A stretch of DNA of 23,637 nt from Fimbriimonadales bacterium (GCA_026416655.1 JAOAES010000308.1:1-23637), one strand, 5' to 3'; shown: positions 4,537 to 13,296, numbered from the stretch's first letter. The notes: a model not told the origin generated them from the sequence alone. A program made the numbers and translations.

Positions 4537-7244
4537 CACGGATGGGACTGCTGATGACAGGGATGGTGCTGACCGCGCAGATAGGCTTGGCGCAGCATCC
4601 GCGCCCCGATTTCGAACGACACGACTGGCAATCGTTGAACGGCGTTTGGGAGTTTCAGTTCGACCCTCAAAACGCGGGGCTTGAGCAAAACTGGCACAGC
4701 CTCTCCAAGCCCTACGAGCGCACGATTCGCGTGCCGTTCGGCTGGGAAAGCAAGCTCAGCGGGATTGGCGATACGCAATACAAGGGTGTGGCGTGGTATC
4801 GGCGCGAGTTCACGCTGCCCGAAAACTGGCGTGGACGGCGCGTCTGGCTCTGCTTCGGGGCAGTCGACCATCATGCCACTGTGTGGGTGAACGGGCAGCG
4901 CGTGGGCGAACACGAGGGCGGCTACTCCGAGTTTCGGTTCGACATCACGCCCTATGTGCGCTTTGACCGCCCCAACACGCTCGCCGTGCGCGTGGAAGAC
5001 CACACCGACCGCGAGACACCGCTCGGCAAACAAGTGCCCGACTGGTACACCAGCGTTAGCGGTATCTGGCAGACCGTCTGGCTGGAGGCGACGGGCGCAG
5101 CGTGTGTCCAGTATTTCAAAATCGTGCCTCAAGCGGACGAGGCAGGCGTTCCCACTGGCGTTGTGGAGTTCACGGTTGAGCTGGCGCGCGCTGCGGTCAG
5201 CGAACCGCTCCAGCTGGAGCTGCGCTCACTCAACCGCGCTTTTCCCGCGCAGCGGTTCGGCGTCTTAGAAACCGAGACCGAGAAAACTTTTCGGCTGGTG
5301 CTGGAAAATCCGCGCTTATGGACGCCCGACAACCCCCACCTGTACGAGTTTGAGCTGCGCCTGCTCTCAGAAGACGGGAAACGCGCGCACGACGCCGTAC
5401 GCGGCTACTTCGGCGTGCGCACCGTACGCTGGGGCAGGTATGGCGAGTCGGACTTCAGCTATGTGCTGCTGAACGGCACGCCGATTTACCTGCGTGGCGC
5501 GTTAGACCAGTCCTATAACCGCGACGGTCTCTACACGGCGCCCGACGATGCGTTCCTCAAACGCGACATCGAACTCGCCAAGCGCGCGGGCTTCAACATG
5601 CTGCGCATCCACATCAAAGCCGACGAGCCACGCAAACTCTACTGGGCGGACAAACTTGGCATGCTGATTCAGGCGGACATCCCGTGCTTTTTCAACCCGT
5701 CCGAGCGCGCCCGACGCCTGTTCGAAAAGACCCTGCGCGACCAGATACGACGCGACTACAATCATCCGAGCATCGTCATCTGGACCGTGTTCAACGAGGA
5801 GTGGGGCATCGGGCGGCTGAGTGAGGGGAACCGCGCCCATCGAGTGGACTGGACACTGCAGATGTATCGCCTCGCCAAAGAACTCGACCCCACCCGCCTC
5901 GTGCAAGATAACACGGGCTGGTCGCACCTGGAGACCGACCTGAACTCGTTCCACTGGTATGGCAGGAATGTGGACATCTTTCGTCAGCAGTATCAGGCAG
6001 TGAACCGACTGGAGATAGGCGTTGGCAAAACCTGGAACTATATCGACGGCAGGCGCAGTCGGGGTGAGCCGTTCATCAATAACGAGTACGGCTACCTCGC
6101 GGCGTTCGACGGCGATGGCGACTGGTCATGGGGCGGGCTTGCGCTCACCAACACGCTGCGTAGCATGGACAGGCTCGTGGGCTATGTGTATACGGAACTC
6201 ACCGACATCGAGTGGGAGCATAACGGCGTGTACAACTACGACCGCAGCCCCAAAGAGTACGGCTTCGACTTCTGGGCAGAGCGGATGAGCGTGCGCGATG
6301 TGTTCGCCGAAGATTTTCTGGTCATCGACCTGCCTGCCATCAAGCGCGCCGCGCCGGGCGAGACCGTGCAGGTTCCCATCCTGTTCAGCCACTACTCCGG
6401 GCGGTTCGTGGAGAAGCCGTTCACACTGCTGTATCGGCTGGATTACATCGACGCGCTGGGCAACCGTCGCCGTGGTCAGGTGCAGCGACAGGTGTTTGTG
6501 AACACGCCGCCGTACCGCCTGACGCCGCTCACGGTGGCGAACCTGCGATTGCCCGACGAGCCGTGTCTCGCGACGCTGGTGGTGTGGGCGGAGGACTGGA
6601 ACCGACGGCGCGTTCACATCAACTACACGCAGTGGCTGGTGGGGATGGAGCAGCTGCCTGCCTTCGAGTTCAAGCGGGGGCGCGTTATCTTGCGCTTCAA
6701 GCCCACGGAGTACCGCGTCAGCGAGTTCAATCTGCAAAGCCAGCCCGAAAAGCCGATTTCGGGCAAGCACTGGGCGCGCGGGCACGGCTATGTGGCGTAC
6801 GCTGTGCAAATCCCCGAAGGCGTGTCGCTTAGCGAAGTGAAGCGCGTGCGCCTGCGAATGGAGGTCAGCGCGAAAGCGGGGCGTGAGAAAGTCGACTGGG
6901 CGCAGCGCGTCCGACCTGAAGACTACCCCCAGACCGATGGCAAGAAGTATCCCTCGCGCGTGCTGGTGGAAATCGCGGGCGAGCGCGTGGCGCGCTGGGA
7001 GCTGCCCGACGACCCTGCCGACGCGCGCGGCGTCCTCTCGCACTGGGCGGGCGTGGAACGCGGCTCCTACGGCTACCTGATGGAGGCGACGCTGGAAATG
7101 ACCCCCGTGCTGCGCGCTCGGCTGCAGCAAGATCGCCAGATTCGCGTTCGACTGATTGTGCCGCCCGACCTGCCCGGCGGGATTGCCATCTACGGCGCGT
7201 CGATGGGCTGCTACCCGATGGAGCCGACCGTGATACTGGAGTAA
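4533..7244 (+). CDS. Exported glycoside hydrolase family 2 protein (beta-galactosidase/glucuronidase type)
   Basis: 903 residues. MTRMGLLMTGMVLTAQIGLAQ is a probable signal peptide, so the enzyme should act in the periplasm or outside. Residues of about 25-190 form the GH2 sugar-binding jelly roll (LNGVWEFQFDP, WYRREFTLP, HHATVWVNGQRVGEHEGGYS, TPYVRFDRPNTLAVRV), about 190-300 the immunoglobulin-like domain, and about 300-570 the catalytic barrel. The acid/base motif WTVFNEEWG puts N421-E422 at the active site; the nucleophile is probably E518 in INNEYGY. The last 300 residues look beta-rich and I cannot assign them. GH2 covers beta-galactosidases, glucuronidases, mannosidases and others; the exact substrate cannot be read from sequence. 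It overlaps pdxT by 4 nt. Confidence 0.9.
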   Translation: MTRMGLLMTGMVLTAQIGLAQHPRPDFERHDWQSLNGVWEFQFDPQNAGLEQNWHSLSKPYERTIRVPFGWESKLSGIGDTQYKGVAWYRREFTLPENWRGRRVWLCFGAVDHHATVWVNGQRVGEHEGGYSEFRFDITPYVRFDRPNTLAVRVEDHTDRETPLGKQVPDWYTSVSGIWQTVWLEATGAACVQYFKIVPQADEAGVPTGVVEFTVELARAAVSEPLQLELRSLNRAFPAQRFGVLETETEKTFRLVLENPRLWTPDNPHLYEFELRLLSEDGKRAHDAVRGYFGVRTVRWGRYGESDFSYVLLNGTPIYLRGALDQSYNRDGLYTAPDDAFLKRDIELAKRAGFNMLRIHIKADEPRKLYWADKLGMLIQADIPCFFNPSERARRLFEKTLRDQIRRDYNHPSIVIWTVFNEEWGIGRLSEGNRAHRVDWTLQMYRLAKELDPTRLVQDNTGWSHLETDLNSFHWYGRNVDIFRQQYQAVNRLEIGVGKTWNYIDGRRSRGEPFINNEYGYLAAFDGDGDWSWGGLALTNTLRSMDRLVGYVYTELTDIEWEHNGVYNYDRSPKEYGFDFWAERMSVRDVFAEDFLVIDLPAIKRAAPGETVQVPILFSHYSGRFVEKPFTLLYRLDYIDALGNRRRGQVQRQVFVNTPPYRLTPLTVANLRLPDEPCLATLVVWAEDWNRRRVHINYTQWLVGMEQLPAFEFKRGRVILRFKPTEYRVSEFNLQSQPEKPISGKHWARGHGYVAYAVQIPEGVSLSEVKRVRLRMEVSAKAGREKVDWAQRVRPEDYPQTDGKKYPSRVLVEIAGERVARWELPDDPADARGVLSHWAGVERGSYGYLMEATLEMTPVLRARLQQDRQIRVRLIVPPDLPGGIAIYGASMGCYPMEPTVILE

Positions 7245-7274
7245 ATGGGCAAGTGGGGCGGCAACCCCATGAGG

Positions 7275-7823
7275 TCAGGAGGCGTTCTCGTCAACCTGAT
7301 AGCGTTCCAGCCGCCTCAGTAGCCACTTTTCCACTTGGCGGCTCACTTTGGTTCCGATGAACTCGCGCGGGTGCATCGGGCGAACCCAGATGGTGTAAAT
7401 CCCCAGACGGTTGCCGCCCCACACATCGGTAAACAGCTGGTCGCCCACAATCGCGGCATGCTGCGCCTCCACACCGAGCATCTTCAGGGCGCGGCGCAGC
7501 ATCGCGCGGCGCGGTTTCATCGGACCGCGCGCGTAGGGGACGCCGAGTTGCTCACTGAGCCACTGTAATCTGCCGATGTTGCGTGTGTTGGAGACGAAAC
7601 AGAGTTGTATCCCCGCCTCCTGCATCCGCCTGACCCAAGCGGCGACCTCAGGCGGCACTTGACGGCTGCGCCAAGGGGTAATTGTATTGTCTAAATCCAG
7701 CAGCAACGCGCTTATGCCTCTTGCCTGCAAGCGTTCGGGCGTGATTTCCGCCACGCTCTGCACATGTTCATCCGGGCACCAGCGCCGCAACCAGCGCGGG
7801 GGCGCGTCCTTCCGAAATCGCAT
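7275..7823 (-). CDS. YqeG-family HAD phosphatase (HAD subfamily IIIA)
   Basis: 182 residues with all four HAD motifs: LLLDLDNTITPW (nucleophile D43, acid D45), VSNT (78-80), K103 in MKPRR, and GDQLFTD (D128 and D133). The N-terminal segment WLRRWCPDEHVQSVAEITPERL is typical of the YqeG family, related to the mitochondrial phosphatidylglycerophosphate phosphatase Gep4, so a role in phosphatidylglycerol synthesis is possible but not shown. It starts 8 nt after the stop of the iron-sulfur gene upstream and is likely co-transcribed, though a CATAAT box ends 7 nt before the ATG. It converges on the GH2 gene with a 30-bp gap containing only a short TGGGG/CCCCA hairpin. Confidence 0.88.
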   Translation of the reverse strand: MRFRKDAPPRWLRRWCPDEHVQSVAEITPERLQARGISALLLDLDNTITPWRSRQVPPEVAAWVRRMQEAGIQLCFVSNTRNIGRLQWLSEQLGVPYARGPMKPRRAMLRRALKMLGVEAQHAAIVGDQLFTDVWGGNRLGIYTIWVRPMHPREFIGTKVSRQVEKWLLRRLERYQVDENAS

Positions 7824-7831
7824 ACGCTTTA

Positions 7832-9058
7832 TTATGGCATGACCTCGTAGGCTTTCGCCAGAATCTCCACAGGATGCAACACCTCAACCGGCAGGTTCGC
7901 CTCCTGCAGCCCCTGTCGTATCCAGAGCGTGCAGCCGGGATTGGCGCTGGCGACGAGCGTCGCGCCCGTGTTGCGAATGTTCTGGATCTTACGCTGCAGC
8001 GCGTCGCGAGCGAGTTTCGGCTGCAGCAGGTTGTAAATGCCTGCGGAACCGCAGCACATGTCGGAGCCATCCATCTCTACCAGTTTCAGATTGGGCAGCC
8101 GCTGTAGCAGTGCGCGGGGCTGCTGGCGGATTCCCTGTCCATGCACAAGGTGGCAGGCGTCATGGTAGGTCACGCAGAGCGAGTCGGCGCGTTTCGGCGC
8201 GGGCAGGTCGGCTTCATAGAGCAGTTCATGCACATCGCGTACCCGCTGGGCGAACGCTTCCGCGACTGCCTGTTCCGGAGTGCCCTGAAACAGCATGCCA
8301 TACTCTTTCATTGTGGAGCCGCACCCTGCGGCGTTCACGACGATATAGTCCACCTCACGGAACGCTTGAAATAGCCTGCGGGCGTTGCCTTGCGCTTCGC
8401 GCGGGTAGCCGTTATGCACCCAGAGCGCACCGCAGCAGCCCTGATTGCGAGGGATATGCACCTCGTAGCCCGCCAAAGTCAGCATGCCAATCGTTGCTCG
8501 ATGCACCCTGTCGAACAGCGCCTGCATGGCGCATCCGAGCAACAGCCCTACGCGCGCTTTGGGCGTTCCTTGTGCAGGAAAGGTATTCTGTGTCGGTCGC
8601 CAGGTTTTTGGGGGGAGGGCAGGCAGCTGAACCGCCGATTCCGCAGCGCCAAGTAGCTTCGCCATCCAGCGTGGGGCGCGCCGCATTCCCGTTGCCCTTG
8701 CAATGCGCAGCAAGAGCCGCAGGCGATGGGGAGTGGTGAAGTTTTTGATGGCGTGTCGGCGGACGAAGCGTGAGATGGGAGAGCGCGCATGCGTTTCGAT
8801 CTCGGCGCGCGCCGCCTCGATGAGTTTCGCATAAGGTACGCCCGACGGGCACGCCGTCTGACAGCCCAGGCACCCCATGCAGGCGTCGATATGGGGGCGC
8901 GCCTGCGCCCACTCAATCCGCCCCTCATACGCCTGACGCATCAGGTAAATCCTGCCACGCGGCGACTCGGCTTCCTGTCCGGTGGCGATATAGGTCGGAC
9001 ACGCCTGCAAACATAGCCCGCAGTGAATGCACTTCTGGAGATCTTGTTTGTTGAGCAT
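7832..9058 (-). CDS. GlcF-like (Fe-S)-binding oxidoreductase subunit
   Basis: 408 residues from ATG 9058. Two ferredoxin-type 4Fe-4S sites are clear: CIHCGLCLQACPTY (C10, C13, C16, C20) and CMGCLGCQTACPSG (C60, C63, C66, C70). Two CCG domains follow, marked by QGCCGALWVHNG and DMCCGSAGIYNLL, as in glycolate oxidase GlcF, GlpC and HdrB-type subunits. It probably passes electrons from a flavin glycolate or lactate dehydrogenase (GlcD/GlcE) to a membrane acceptor; no such partner is in the window, so the substrate is open. The frame extends to ATG 9124 (430 residues), but the shorter start aligns better with the family and has TATACT 8 nt upstream. The divergent neighbour is pyruvate phosphate dikinase. 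Confidence 0.88.
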   Translation of the reverse strand: MLNKQDLQKCIHCGLCLQACPTYIATGQEAESPRGRIYLMRQAYEGRIEWAQARPHIDACMGCLGCQTACPSGVPYAKLIEAARAEIETHARSPISRFVRRHAIKNFTTPHRLRLLLRIARATGMRRAPRWMAKLLGAAESAVQLPALPPKTWRPTQNTFPAQGTPKARVGLLLGCAMQALFDRVHRATIGMLTLAGYEVHIPRNQGCCGALWVHNGYPREAQGNARRLFQAFREVDYIVVNAAGCGSTMKEYGMLFQGTPEQAVAEAFAQRVRDVHELLYEADLPAPKRADSLCVTYHDACHLVHGQGIRQQPRALLQRLPNLKLVEMDGSDMCCGSAGIYNLLQPKLARDALQRKIQNIRNTGATLVASANPGCTLWIRQGLQEANLPVEVLHPVEILAKAYEVMP

Positions 9059-9066
9059 GCGAGGAT

Positions 9067-9072
9067 AGTATA
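9067..9072 (-). promoter_or_regulatory. -10 box of the GlcF-like gene
   Basis: Minus-strand TATACT preceded by GG, 8 nt before ATG 9058. No Shine-Dalgarno. It supports the shorter start over ATG 9124. Confidence 0.5.
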
Positions 9073-9222
9073 CCGAGTGCGCCGGCAACGCCGTGCGGGG
9101 AATAACGATATGCCCGCTCGACATGCCATAATATACAGGGCTACGCTTAGCCCTTCGCCCCCAACGGCGCGGGCGCGCACCTGACGTCGCCGTCGCGCAT
9201 CACCTGTACGCAGACCACAAAC

Positions 9223-9229
9223 AAGGAGG
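9223..9229 (+). promoter_or_regulatory. Strong ribosome binding site of ppdK
   Basis: AAGGAGG, 5 nt before ATG 9235, the best Shine-Dalgarno in the window and a contrast with the SD-less genes nearby. The upstream gap 9125-9222 shows no convincing promoter. Confidence 0.85.
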
Positions 9230-9234
9230 CAATT

Positions 9235-12200
9235 ATGAAGCGAGTGTACCTTTTTGAGGAAGGACGCGCGGACATGCGCGATTTGCTCGGCGGGAAGGGG
9301 GCGAACCTCGCCGAGATGACCAATATCGGATTACCTGTACCGCCCGGATTTACGATTACGACCGATGTTTGTCGTGGCTATATGAAGCGCCTGCGTCTGC
9401 CCGACGGCTTGATGCAGGAAGTGCGCGAGAAAATGCAGATTGTGGAAGGGCGCGTGGGCAAAAAGTTCGGCGACCCCAATAACCCCTTGCTGGTCTCCGT
9501 GCGCTCCGGGGCGAAGTTCTCGATGCCCGGCATGATGGACACGATTTTGAACCTCGGTCTGAACGACACGACGGCGGCGGGCATGGTCAAACTCACAAAA
9601 AATCCCCGCTTTGTCTACGACGCCTATCGCCGCTTCGTGATGATGTTCAGCGATGTGGTGATGGACATTCCCAAACGGCTCTTCGAAGAGCGGTTCGAGG
9701 CGTTGAAGCACCGCCTGGGCGTGAAGCAGGATACCGAAGTACCCGCCGACGCGCTGAAAGAGTTAGTGAGCGAGTTCAAGCAGCTCGTGCGCGACCAGGG
9801 TAAAGAGTTTCCCGAAGACCCCTACCAGCAGCTGGAGATGGCGATTGAAGCCGTGTTCCGTTCGTGGAACAACGAGCGCGCCGTGATTTACCGCGAGCGT
9901 GAGAAAATCCCGCACGATTTGGGCACGGCATGCAACGTGCAGGCGATGGTGTTCGGCAACATGGGCGACGATTCGGGCACGGGCGTGGCGTTCACGCGCG
10001 ACCCGTCCACGGGCGAGCGCGAATTGTATGGCGAGTTTCTACCGAATGCGCAAGGCGAGGATGTGGTCGCGGGCGTGCGCACCCCGCTGCCCCTGAGCGC
10101 GCTGCACGACCGCATGCCCGAAGTGTATCAGCAGTTCCTCGAAATCGCTGACCGACTGGAACGCCACTATCGCGACATGATGGATCTGGAGTTCACGGTG
10201 GAGCGTGGGCGGCTCTGGATGCTCCAGTGTCGCGTGGGCAAGCGCACAGGACGCGCCGCCGTGAAAATCGCTGTCGATATGGCGCAGGAAGGGCTGATTG
10301 GGCGCGATGAGGCAATCCTGCGCGTGCAACCCAGCCACTTAGACCAGCTGCTGCACCCCCACTTGGACGAGCGCGCCCTTGCCACTGGCGAATACCCTCT
10401 GCTGGCGCAAGGACTCGGCGCGTCGCCCGGCGCAGCCAGCGGACGCGCCGTGTTTGACTCCAAACGCGCGATGGAGCAGGGCAAGCACGAACCGGTGATT
10501 CTCGTGCGCCCCGAAACGAACCCCGACGATGTAGGCGGGATGTTGGCATCGAAGGGGATTTTGACTGCCAGAGGTGGGATGACCTGCATCGCAGGCGAAA
10601 CGCGCATTCTTACCGATAGGGGCTTCCTGACTGCGGAGCAGGCATTCGAGCTGTTCGCCGACGAAGTTCCCCTAAAGATTCTGTCCTTTGACACTACCTC
10701 GCTGCGCCCTGTGTGGCGTCCGATTATTGCGGCGGGGCGGCGTCCCGAAAAGGTCGTTCGCGCTCAGGTATCCCAGACAGGGCGGTCTAAAAACAATTGG
10801 TTCCGCATCACGCCTGACCACAAGATGTTCGTCATTCGCGAACGCCAGCTCGTGAAAGTCCCCCTTCACGAGGTCGCGCAGAATGGCGAGTATCTTGTTG
10901 TGCTGGACGGAATTCCCCCTCTGGGCGAAACGCATTATTCGCCTGCATTTGCGTATGTACTGGGCGCACTGCTCTCGGACGGCTACATCTGCCTGACGCG
11001 GACGAAAGGATATGTCGTCTTTGTTCAGAAGCCGACGCCTGAAAAAGCGGAGTTCATCCAGCGCGTGCGCCAAGCGTTTGAGGAGGCGTTCGGCTACTCG
11101 ATGCGCCCTGTGCGTCTCCGCCGCGGCAGCGGAGTGCTAAGAGGGCGTATCATTGAAGGCGAGGTTGCCGATCACATCTGCTTCCGAAAAGAGCCTGCTG
11201 CACGCCTCAGCGAGGTTGCAGAAAACATCGTCAAATGGATTCTGCAAGCGGATGAAGAGTCGCTTCGACACTTCCTCGCGGGCTACATCGACGGCGACGG
11301 CTCCTACTCCGCTAAATCGAGCAAAGTCAGAGTGCAGATTGTGGTCTCCCACAGGAAGCCCCAGTTGCTCGAGGCGTTAGTGCTGGCTTGTCTCCGACTC
11401 GGCATCTTGCCCCAGGTTACCAATAATCGCGAGTCGCATCTGGTGCAGATTACTGAGGGCGTCGAACAGCTGTTAGCCTGCTCCAGTCGCCTTAGAGCGG
11501 TTCCGCCAAGTCGGCGCTATGCCTCGAAGTGCTTCAGCATGCGCGCCTTGTGTTCTGACATCGTCGAGGAGGTCAACTATCATGGGCGCGTGCGCGAGGC
11601 AGTGAAGCGCAACATTATGTTCGGTGCGGACAAAATCCAGCGCGACATCCTGCCTTTGTGCAAGCAAGAAGAGACGCGCAAGGCGATGGCGAAACTGCTG
11701 AACGCGCCTATTCGCTCCTACCGCGTGTCGGTCGCTCCTGAAGAGGAGGAGACCCTCGTGTATAACTTTGAAGTCGACGCTGAGCATGAGCTGGACAAAA
11801 ACTACATCATCTTCTCCTCTCAGCTGACGCCCGTGCTGGTTTCAAACTCCCATGCCGCCGTCGTAGCCCGAGGCTTCGGTATCCCGTGCGTGGCGGGCTG
11901 CGAGGCGATTAGCGTGGACGAGTACGAGAACCTGTTCACCGTCGAGTTCGACGGCTCGGCGCTCACGGTGCGCGAGGGCGACTATATCAGCATCGACGGC
12001 AGCACGGGCAAGGTGTACAAGGGCGCGGTGCCCACGGTGGAGCCAGAACTCAGCCCAGAGCTGCACACGCTGTTGAAATGGGCGGACGAGTTCCGCCGCC
12101 TGCGCATCCGTGCCAACGCCGACAACCCCCACGACGCCGCCAAAGCCCTTGAGTTCGGCGCGGAAGGTATCGGCTTAGCTCGCACCGAGCATATGTTCTT

Positions 12201-13170
12201 CGGCGAGCAACGCCTGCCGATTATGCAGGAGATGATCCTCGCCAAGACCGAAAAAGAACGGCGCGACGCGCTGAGCCGCCTGCTGCCGTTCCAGCGGCAG
12301 GACTTCTTCGAGATTTTCGAGGTGATGCGCGGGCTGCCCGTGACGATTCGCCTGATTGACCCGCCGCTGCACGAGTTCCTGCCGCGCTATGAAGACCTGA
12401 TACGCGAGGTGGCGCAGCTGGAGATTACCGCGCCCGACTCGGCGGAGCTGGCGGAGAAGCGACGCTTGCTGCAGCGCGTGGAGGAACTGCACGAGGCGAA
12501 CCCGATGCTTGGCTTGCGCGGTGTGCGCCTGTCGCTGCTGTACCCCGAAATCGTGGAGATGCAGGTCACAGCGATTCTGGAGGCGGCGGCGGAGGCTTCA
12601 CGGCGCGGCTACGACCCGCATGTGGAGATTATGATCCCGCTGGTGGGGCATGTAAACGAGCTTAGGCTCGCCCGTGAGCATTTGGAGCGCGTCGCCAAAG
12701 AGGTGATGGAGGGCGAGGGCGTGCGCGTGGACTACAAGTTCGGCACGATGATCGAAATCCCGCGCGCCGCGCTGACCGCCGACGAGATTGCGCAGTATGC
12801 GCAGTTCTTCTCGTTCGGCACGAACGACCTCACGCAGACCACCTTCGGCTACAGCCGCGACGACGCCGAGGGCAAGTTCCTCGCCTACTATGTGGAGCAT
12901 AAAATCCTGCCTGAGAACCCGTTTGTCACGCTCGATCGCGACGGCGTGGGCAAGTTGATACGAATGGCGTTCGATATGGGCAGGGCGGTGCGTCCCGACT
13001 TGAAGGTGGGCATCTGCGGCGAGCATGGCGGCGACCCCGACTCGATTGCTTTCTGCCACGAGGTGGGGCTGGACTATGTGAGCTGCTCGCCGTTCCGCGT
13101 GCCGATTGCACGGTTGGCGGCGGCGCAGGCGGCGCTGCGCAAGCGCGTGCAGATTGCAGTGGACAAATAG
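9235..13170 (+). CDS. ppdK: Pyruvate, phosphate dikinase precursor containing an intein
   Basis: 1311-residue precursor of the enzyme that interconverts pyruvate + ATP + Pi with PEP + AMP + PPi. The N-terminal ATP-grasp part begins MKRVYLFEEGRADMRDLLGGKGANLAEMTN and includes VSVRSGAKFSMPGMMDT. The phosphohistidine domain reads ILTARGGMT, is interrupted by a 421-residue intein (451-871), and resumes SHAAVVARGFGIPCVAG. Joining them restores the canonical GGMTSHAAVVARG motif with His452, equivalent to H455 of the Clostridium symbiosum enzyme. The C-terminal PEP/pyruvate barrel has FSFGTNDLTQTTFG, ICGEHGGDP and the catalytic Cys in YVSCSPFRVP. The spliced length of 890 fits the family. No stop or frameshift breaks the frame, so activity depends on splicing. 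Strong SD before ATG 9235. Confidence 0.97.
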   Translation: MKRVYLFEEGRADMRDLLGGKGANLAEMTNIGLPVPPGFTITTDVCRGYMKRLRLPDGLMQEVREKMQIVEGRVGKKFGDPNNPLLVSVRSGAKFSMPGMMDTILNLGLNDTTAAGMVKLTKNPRFVYDAYRRFVMMFSDVVMDIPKRLFEERFEALKHRLGVKQDTEVPADALKELVSEFKQLVRDQGKEFPEDPYQQLEMAIEAVFRSWNNERAVIYREREKIPHDLGTACNVQAMVFGNMGDDSGTGVAFTRDPSTGERELYGEFLPNAQGEDVVAGVRTPLPLSALHDRMPEVYQQFLEIADRLERHYRDMMDLEFTVERGRLWMLQCRVGKRTGRAAVKIAVDMAQEGLIGRDEAILRVQPSHLDQLLHPHLDERALATGEYPLLAQGLGASPGAASGRAVFDSKRAMEQGKHEPVILVRPETNPDDVGGMLASKGILTARGGMTCIAGETRILTDRGFLTAEQAFELFADEVPLKILSFDTTSLRPVWRPIIAAGRRPEKVVRAQVSQTGRSKNNWFRITPDHKMFVIRERQLVKVPLHEVAQNGEYLVVLDGIPPLGETHYSPAFAYVLGALLSDGYICLTRTKGYVVFVQKPTPEKAEFIQRVRQAFEEAFGYSMRPVRLRRGSGVLRGRIIEGEVADHICFRKEPAARLSEVAENIVKWILQADEESLRHFLAGYIDGDGSYSAKSSKVRVQIVVSHRKPQLLEALVLACLRLGILPQVTNNRESHLVQITEGVEQLLACSSRLRAVPPSRRYASKCFSMRALCSDIVEEVNYHGRVREAVKRNIMFGADKIQRDILPLCKQEETRKAMAKLLNAPIRSYRVSVAPEEEETLVYNFEVDAEHELDKNYIIFSSQLTPVLVSNSHAAVVARGFGIPCVAGCEAISVDEYENLFTVEFDGSALTVREGDYISIDGSTGKVYKGAVPTVEPELSPELHTLLKWADEFRRLRIRANADNPHDAAKALEFGAEGIGLARTEHMFFGEQRLPIMQEMILAKTEKERRDALSRLLPFQRQDFFEIFEVMRGLPVTIRLIDPPLHEFLPRYEDLIREVAQLEITAPDSAELAEKRRLLQRVEELHEANPMLGLRGVRLSLLYPEIVEMQVTAILEAAAEASRRGYDPHVEIMIPLVGHVNELRLAREHLERVAKEVMEGEGVRVDYKFGTMIEIPRAALTADEIAQYAQFFSFGTNDLTQTTFGYSRDDAEGKFLAYYVEHKILPENPFVTLDRDGVGKLIRMAFDMGRAVRPDLKVGICGEHGGDPDSIAFCHEVGLDYVSCSPFRVPIARLAAAQAALRKRVQIAVDK
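10585..11847 (+). mobile_element. Intein with LAGLIDADG endonuclease motifs, inserted in the PPDK active site
   Basis: 421 residues between extein Thr450 and Ser872. It begins with Cys1 in CIAGETRILTDRGFL (block A). Block B is ITPDHKMFV with His79. Two LAGLIDADG-type motifs follow, YVLGALLSDGYI (about 124-135) and FLAGYIDGDGSY (about 230-241), both with their acidic residue. Block F is LVYNFEVDAEHELDKNYI and block G is TPVLVSN, ending in the essential Asn421 with Ser as the +1 residue. The penultimate residue is Ser instead of the usual His. This is a class 1 arrangement by its N-terminal Cys and block B TxxH. The Methanocaldococcus jannaschii PEP synthase intein is known, from memory, to sit in the homologous motif and also to lack the penultimate His. 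Confidence 0.95.
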
Positions 13171-13187
13171 GTAATGCCTATCGACGA

Positions 13188-13296
13188 AGCCATCGTCGGA
13201 TAGCCCGTGCCTTACCCTCATCCCCAGCTCCTCTCCCTCTGGGAGAGGAGCTGCGGGCGATGGCTCAACGACATTTGGAATTCCGATTGGTATAAT
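13188..13296. repeat. Palindromic repeat related to the 1761-1943 element
   Basis: A 13-bp perfect hairpin, CAGCTCCTCTCCC (13225-13237) with 13241-13253 around TCT, is enclosed by further arms GCCCG/CGGGC (13203-13207 with 13254-13258) and AGCCATCG/CGATGGCT (13188-13195 with 13258-13265). The left side has the CCCTCATCCCC unit and the right end is CCGATTGGTATAAT, sharing 13 exact bases with the end of the other copy. No left terminal repeat is seen, so this copy is partial. It follows the ppdK stop by 17 nt and may also attenuate read-through, though there is no T-run. Confidence 0.75.
13268..13296 (+). promoter_or_regulatory. Promoter of the Gfo/Idh gene, formed by the repeat end
   Basis: ACGACA (13268-13273), 17 bp, then TATAAT (13291-13296) within TTGGTATAAT, which also gives an extended TGn before the -10. 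The ATG follows after only 6 nt, so transcription should start at or beside the start codon (leaderless). The whole -10 region lies in the end of the palindromic repeat. Confidence 0.65.

Noticed and set aside
6126..7130. 334-codon minus-strand open frame within the GH2 gene
   Set aside because: It lies wholly antisense to a well-supported enzyme, with the same His/Arg-rich mirror composition and no promoter or motif.
10585..11847. Separate homing-endonuclease gene or an assembly chimera inside ppdK
   Set aside because: The frame continues without stops across both junctions, the ends are exactly Cys and Asn before Ser, and the splicing blocks are complete, as expected of an in-frame intein.
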